DNA of 34,947 bases, from assembly GCA_026390015.1 (NCBI GenBank), contig JAPLGS010000109.1:1-34947 (forward strand). The letters are read 5' to 3'. The translations under genes were made by a program, and so were the position numbers. Position 1 is the first letter of the stretch, and the number at the start of each line of letters is the position of its first letter. Source of the DNA: Chloroflexota bacterium (GTDB lineage Bacteria; Chloroflexota; Anaerolineae; Anaerolineales; Villigracilaceae). The notes beneath the pieces were generated by a model, which was not told the DNA's origin, made no database searches, and saw nothing but the letters and a program-made list of their open reading frames with translations. Positions 31,656 through 34,947 of this stretch are shown in pieces.

Positions 31656-32924
31656 ATGGAATCTTTATCACAAAAACCGACGACAGCCTGGGCTGAAGTG
31701 GATGAACAGGGACGCCTCATTATTCCGCCTGAAGTTGCCCGCCAATATGGGCTGAATCCTGGCTCAAAGGTGCGCCTCGACGAAGGCCATAACTTTGTCC
31801 GCATGCACCGCCCCGTGACACATCTCACAAAAGTCTATATCGAACCCACGGTTGATTGCAACCTCGAATGCATTACCTGTTTCCGCAACGCATGGGATCA
31901 GCCCATCGGCCGTATGACCGATGAGACTTTTGAAAATATTCTCAACGGCTTGAAAAAAATGGATCCCATTCCGAGCGTGTACTTTGGCGGCATCGGCGAG
32001 CCGCTCTTCCATGTAAAAACGATCGAATGGATTCGGCGCGTCAAGGAACTTGGGGTAAAAGTTGAACTTATCACGAATGGAACGATCCTCACCGAGAAAA
32101 AATCCCGCGAACTCATCGACGCCGGACTCGATATCCTTTGGGTCTCGATTGACGGCGCAACTCCGCAATCGTATGACGATGTGCGCCTCGGCGCGGAACT
32201 TCCGACAGTTATCAAAAATCTTGAACGCTTTATGAAAATGCGCAAAGGCGGACATTATCCCACACCTGAGATCGGTATCGCTTTCGTGGCGATGAAGCGC
32301 AACATTGCCGACCTTCCGCAGGTGATCAAGATCGGCAAGTCTTTGCGCGCAAAATATTTTTCGGTCAGCAACCTTCAGCCCGCAACTGCCGATATGCAAT
32401 CCGAGCGCCTTTACAACCGCACCGTGCGCGACATCGCGTATTTGCAGGGACCGCATTTACCGAGTCTGAGTCTGCCCAAAATGGATTTTGATGAAAATAC
32501 CCGCGAGGCGCTCTTTGAAGTTTTCAACAGCGGATTAAATATCAGTTATGCCGGCAACAACTGGGGCGGGGCAAATGACGTTTGTAACTTCGTCGAGAAC
32601 GGGACCATGTCCATTGCGTGGACGGGGGATGTCAGTCCATGCTGGCCGCTGATGCACACACACATGAGTTACCTGCATAACAAGCCGCGCTTATCAAAAA
32701 AACATATCATTGGGAATGTAAACCGGCGCACCCTTTCTGACCTGTGGCTTGATCCCGATTATCTGGCATATCGTGAACGCCTGCACAATTTCTCGTTCGC
32801 GCCCTGTACCTTCTGCGGCGGATGCGAGCTGTCTGAAACAAACGAAGAGGATTGTCTTGGTAATGATGTCGCTCCGGTCTGTGGGGGGTGTCTCTGGGCG
32901 CAGGGTGTGATCCAATGCCCGTGA
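31656..32924 (+). CDS. AbrB-like domain fused to radical SAM/SPASM protein, probable tungsten-oxidoreductase maturase
   Basis: A 422-residue protein. Residues about 8-50 (VDEQGRLIIPPEVARQYGL, KVRLDEG) are an AbrB/SpoVT-like swapped-hairpin domain. The radical SAM core follows with Cys68-x3-Cys72-x2-Cys75 (CNLECITC), GGIGEPLFH and VSIDGATP. A C-terminal SPASM-type region has many Cys (SPCW, APCTFCGGC, EEDC, PVCGGC, IQCP) for auxiliary Fe-S clusters. A family of radical SAM proteins with this layout is annotated as tungsten-cofactor oxidoreductase maturase; the nearby MoaD-like gene and aldehyde:ferredoxin oxidoreductase gene agree with that. Its exact reaction is unknown. AAGGAG lies before the ATG. 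Confidence 0.85.
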   Translation: MESLSQKPTTAWAEVDEQGRLIIPPEVARQYGLNPGSKVRLDEGHNFVRMHRPVTHLTKVYIEPTVDCNLECITCFRNAWDQPIGRMTDETFENILNGLKKMDPIPSVYFGGIGEPLFHVKTIEWIRRVKELGVKVELITNGTILTEKKSRELIDAGLDILWVSIDGATPQSYDDVRLGAELPTVIKNLERFMKMRKGGHYPTPEIGIAFVAMKRNIADLPQVIKIGKSLRAKYFSVSNLQPATADMQSERLYNRTVRDIAYLQGPHLPSLSLPKMDFDENTREALFEVFNSGLNISYAGNNWGGANDVCNFVENGTMSIAWTGDVSPCWPLMHTHMSYLHNKPRLSKKHIIGNVNRRTLSDLWLDPDYLAYRERLHNFSFAPCTFCGGCELSETNEEDCLGNDVAPVCGGCLWAQGVIQCP

Positions 32925-32941
32925 AGTAAACCTTGCATTTT

Positions 32942-32975
32942 AAAAGCTCGGATTTAACGATCCGGGCTTTTTATT
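32942..32975 (+). terminator. Intrinsic terminator after the radical SAM gene
   Basis: AAAGCTCGGAT (32943-32953) pairs with ATCCGGGCTTT (32960-32970), with one wobble, followed by TTATTTTAATTT. Confidence 0.85.
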
Positions 32976-32994
32976 TTAATTTCCCATTTATAAA

Positions 32995-33056
32995 GTAGGG
33001 GCGACCCTTCAAGGTTTACAAGGCTACATTACTCTCGCAGGGCGGGTCGCCCCTAC
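32995..33056. repeat. Dispersed palindromic repeat with 13-bp perfect arms
   Basis: GTAGGGGCGACCC (32995-33007) and GGGTCGCCCCTAC (33044-33056) are perfect inverted copies around a 36-nt loop. This GTAGGGGCGACCC palindrome is a style of dispersed element common in Chloroflexota and some cyanobacteria. It fills most of the gap between the radical SAM and MoaD-like genes and encodes nothing. Confidence 0.8.
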
Positions 33057-33157
33057 ACTTTGCATAAAGTGATTTGATGAGATGTTATCCAAAGAATACC
33101 CTTAGCGGTAAAATATAGAAGCCAAAGAATTTCCTTAGAGGATTGGAGGTGTAGAAA

Positions 33158-33451
33158 ATGGATGAGACGATCATGAAAGTAAACTTTTATGCCACACTGC
33201 GCCCGATCGTGGGACAAAAAACTGTGGAGTTAAAACTCCCGCCAGACACGACCGCCATTCAACTGGTGTTGATGTTTGTGAAGGATTATCCGTCCATGCG
33301 CAAGGAATTGCTGGATGAGAACGATCAATTCTATCCGCACATGAAATTCTTTATCAATGGTCGTGAGGCGGTCTACCTGCCTGATAAATTCGATACGATC
33401 ATTCAGCCGGATGACAAGGTGGACATCTTCCCGCCTGTGGGCGGCGGCTAG
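33158..33451 (+). CDS. MoaD/ThiS-family sulfur-carrier protein
   Basis: A 97-residue beta-grasp protein, MKVNFYATLRPIVG near the start, ending in VDIFPPVGGG. The C-terminal Gly-Gly is the thiocarboxylate site of MoaD/ThiS proteins; here there are three Gly. It probably provides sulfur for the pterin dithiolene of the W/Mo cofactor. GGAGGTG precedes the ATG at 33158; a second in-frame ATG at 33173 is possible. It lies 3 nt ahead of a small gene likely to be its partner, and near the aldehyde:ferredoxin oxidoreductase gene. Confidence 0.88.
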   Translation: MDETIMKVNFYATLRPIVGQKTVELKLPPDTTAIQLVLMFVKDYPSMRKELLDENDQFYPHMKFFINGREAVYLPDKFDTIIQPDDKVDIFPPVGGG

Positions 33452-33454
33452 TCC

Positions 33455-33712
33455 ATGCGGATCATCGTTCACGAAATGCGCGGCATTCCTTATTATTTAC
33501 TTAAGGAATATTTACAGGAATTGGGCGGTACATTAATAGGCGAGAATTTGACCCGGGGAGATGGCTGGAGCGTGAAGATCGAGAAGATGGAGCCGTTCCG
33601 CCTCTTTTCGCTTTCGGTGGGACAATCCCGTTTGACGATGGAGTTGGAAGATTCAGTCGCCGATGATTTTCTGGAGCGGTTTAAGAAAAAGACATTGAGG
33701 GCAGGAGGGTAA
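33455..33712 (+). CDS. Small protein resembling the C-terminal domain of MoaD-related proteins
   Basis: An 85-residue alpha/beta protein (MRIIVHEMRGIPYYLLKEYL at the start, VKIEKMEPFRLFSLSVGQS in the middle). It starts 3 nt after the MoaD-like gene, so the two are co-translated. It resembles what I recall as the second domain of a Thermus MoaD-related protein (DUF1952), where both parts are one chain; that comparison is from memory and needs checking. If right, this locus has the split form. The role is presumably in W/Mo-cofactor assembly. Its stop codon lies inside the start of a repeat. Confidence 0.6.
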   Translation: MRIIVHEMRGIPYYLLKEYLQELGGTLIGENLTRGDGWSVKIEKMEPFRLFSLSVGQSRLTMELEDSVADDFLERFKKKTLRAGG

Positions 33713-33750
33713 GGGAAAAGGATGAATGAGAAAGGATGAAGGATGAATTT
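33712..33750. repeat. GGATGA-type dispersed repeat
   Basis: AGGGAAAAGGATGAA (33712-33726), then GAGAAAGGATGAAGGATGAA (33728-33747). The first 15 nt are the reverse complement of thiP 24671-24685. It touches the stop codon of the small MoaD partner gene. Confidence 0.65.
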
Positions 33751-33819
33751 GTCAGCGGGGAAAATGTTTGAGAAAACAGAATCAGCTTACAACTTAAGAG
33801 AGAAGCGGGAATTAAATCA

Positions 33820-33851
33820 AAAGCGACGCGCCCAATTGGACACGTCGCTTT
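33820..33851. terminator. Bidirectional terminator between the MoaD pair and the AOR gene
   Basis: AAAGCGACG (33820-33828) pairs with CGTCGCTTT (33843-33851) around an inner CCAATTGG that can also fold. T-rich tails lie on both sides (TTTCTGTTTACT on plus, TTTTGATTTAAT on minus). Confidence 0.85.
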
Positions 33852-33903
33852 CTGTTTACTAATTACTGATCACTGTTCACTGATTACTAATCACTGTCTA
33901 CTG
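33849..33903. repeat. TTACTGATCACTG-type degenerate tandem repeat
   Basis: Runs of 8-10 nt units such as TTTACTAATTACTGATCACT, TTCACTGATTACTAATCACT and GTCTACTGA. It is palindrome-like (ATTACTGATCACTG with CACTGATTACTAAT). It shares TTTCTGTTTACT with thiP 25142-25153. Such (ACTGATTACTGATCACTG) repeats are scattered in some Chloroflexota and cyanobacterial genomes, as I recall. Confidence 0.6.
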
Positions 33904-33906
33904 ACT

Positions 33907-34947
<1,041 letters not shown>

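Noticed and set aside
31764-32456. Long open frame (230 codons) on the minus strand opposite the radical SAM gene
   Set aside because: It is fully antisense to a gene with clear catalytic motifs, has no ribosome-binding site or family resemblance, and reflects codon bias of the sense frame.
33849-33903. Repeated units suggesting a CRISPR-like array
   Set aside because: Units are 8-10 nt, degenerate and without unique spacers of regular length, and there is no cas gene in the window.

Overview
The window looks like a chromosomal segment of an anaerobic or facultative member of the Chloroflexota, probably class Anaerolineae. This is inferred from gene content and style, not from a marker gene: no rRNA, tRNA or ribosomal protein gene is present. 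The supporting signs are multi-GAF signalling proteins, PATAN/DUF4388 plus small GTPase pairs, many lipoproteins, a tungsten-type aldehyde:ferredoxin oxidoreductase, and short dispersed palindromic repeats of a kind I associate with Chloroflexota. Base composition looks even throughout. I see no insertion sequence, prophage, integron, CRISPR array or replication origin.

Layout. (1) 1-1928, minus strand: an operon of an M23 metallopeptidase-like protein, a short SDR protein and a DinB-like protein, after a gene tail at the left edge. (2) 2040-5254: a cyclic-di-GMP-I riboswitch with an intrinsic terminator ahead of a large secreted subtilase. (3) 5341-8166: two lipoproteins, a zinc-ribbon protein with a histone-H1-like tail, and a HAD hydrolase. 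(4) 8214-22268: a 14-kb plus-strand signalling cluster. It runs PATAN protein, small GTPase, alpha/beta hydrolase, V4R protein, beta-helix protein, two tiny coupled ORFs, receiver-GGDEF protein with a degenerate signature, a 2472-residue hybrid of about eleven GAF domains with PAS and histidine kinase, a stand-alone receiver, and a second alpha/beta hydrolase. (5) 22316-27425: a thiamine salvage operon with a textbook promoter, TPP riboswitch, terminator, thiamine pyrophosphokinase, thiamine ABC importer and a DUF402 protein. (6) 27447-29086, minus strand: three small membrane proteins. (7) 29131-31492: 6-phosphofructokinase converging with an M29 aminopeptidase. (8) 31656-34947: a tungsten-enzyme region with an AbrB-radical SAM-SPASM protein, a MoaD-like sulfur carrier and a small partner protein, converging on an aldehyde:ferredoxin oxidoreductase cut by the right edge.

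How the genes may work together. The signalling cluster could couple a cytosolic multi-input sensor kinase and its receivers to a GTPase/PATAN switch. Cyclic di-GMP is read out separately by the riboswitch controlling the subtilase. The thiamine operon recovers external thiamine and pyrophosphorylates it under TPP feedback. The last region probably builds the pterin cofactor or matures the tungsten oxidoreductase.

Most notable observations: the cluster in region 4; a Ser-to-Asp nucleophile difference between the two paralogous hydrolases that bracket it; dispersed repeats that appear to have been absorbed into the coding sequence of the thiamine transporter; and three genes whose -10 box lies exactly 7 nt before the start codon, suggesting leaderless mRNAs.
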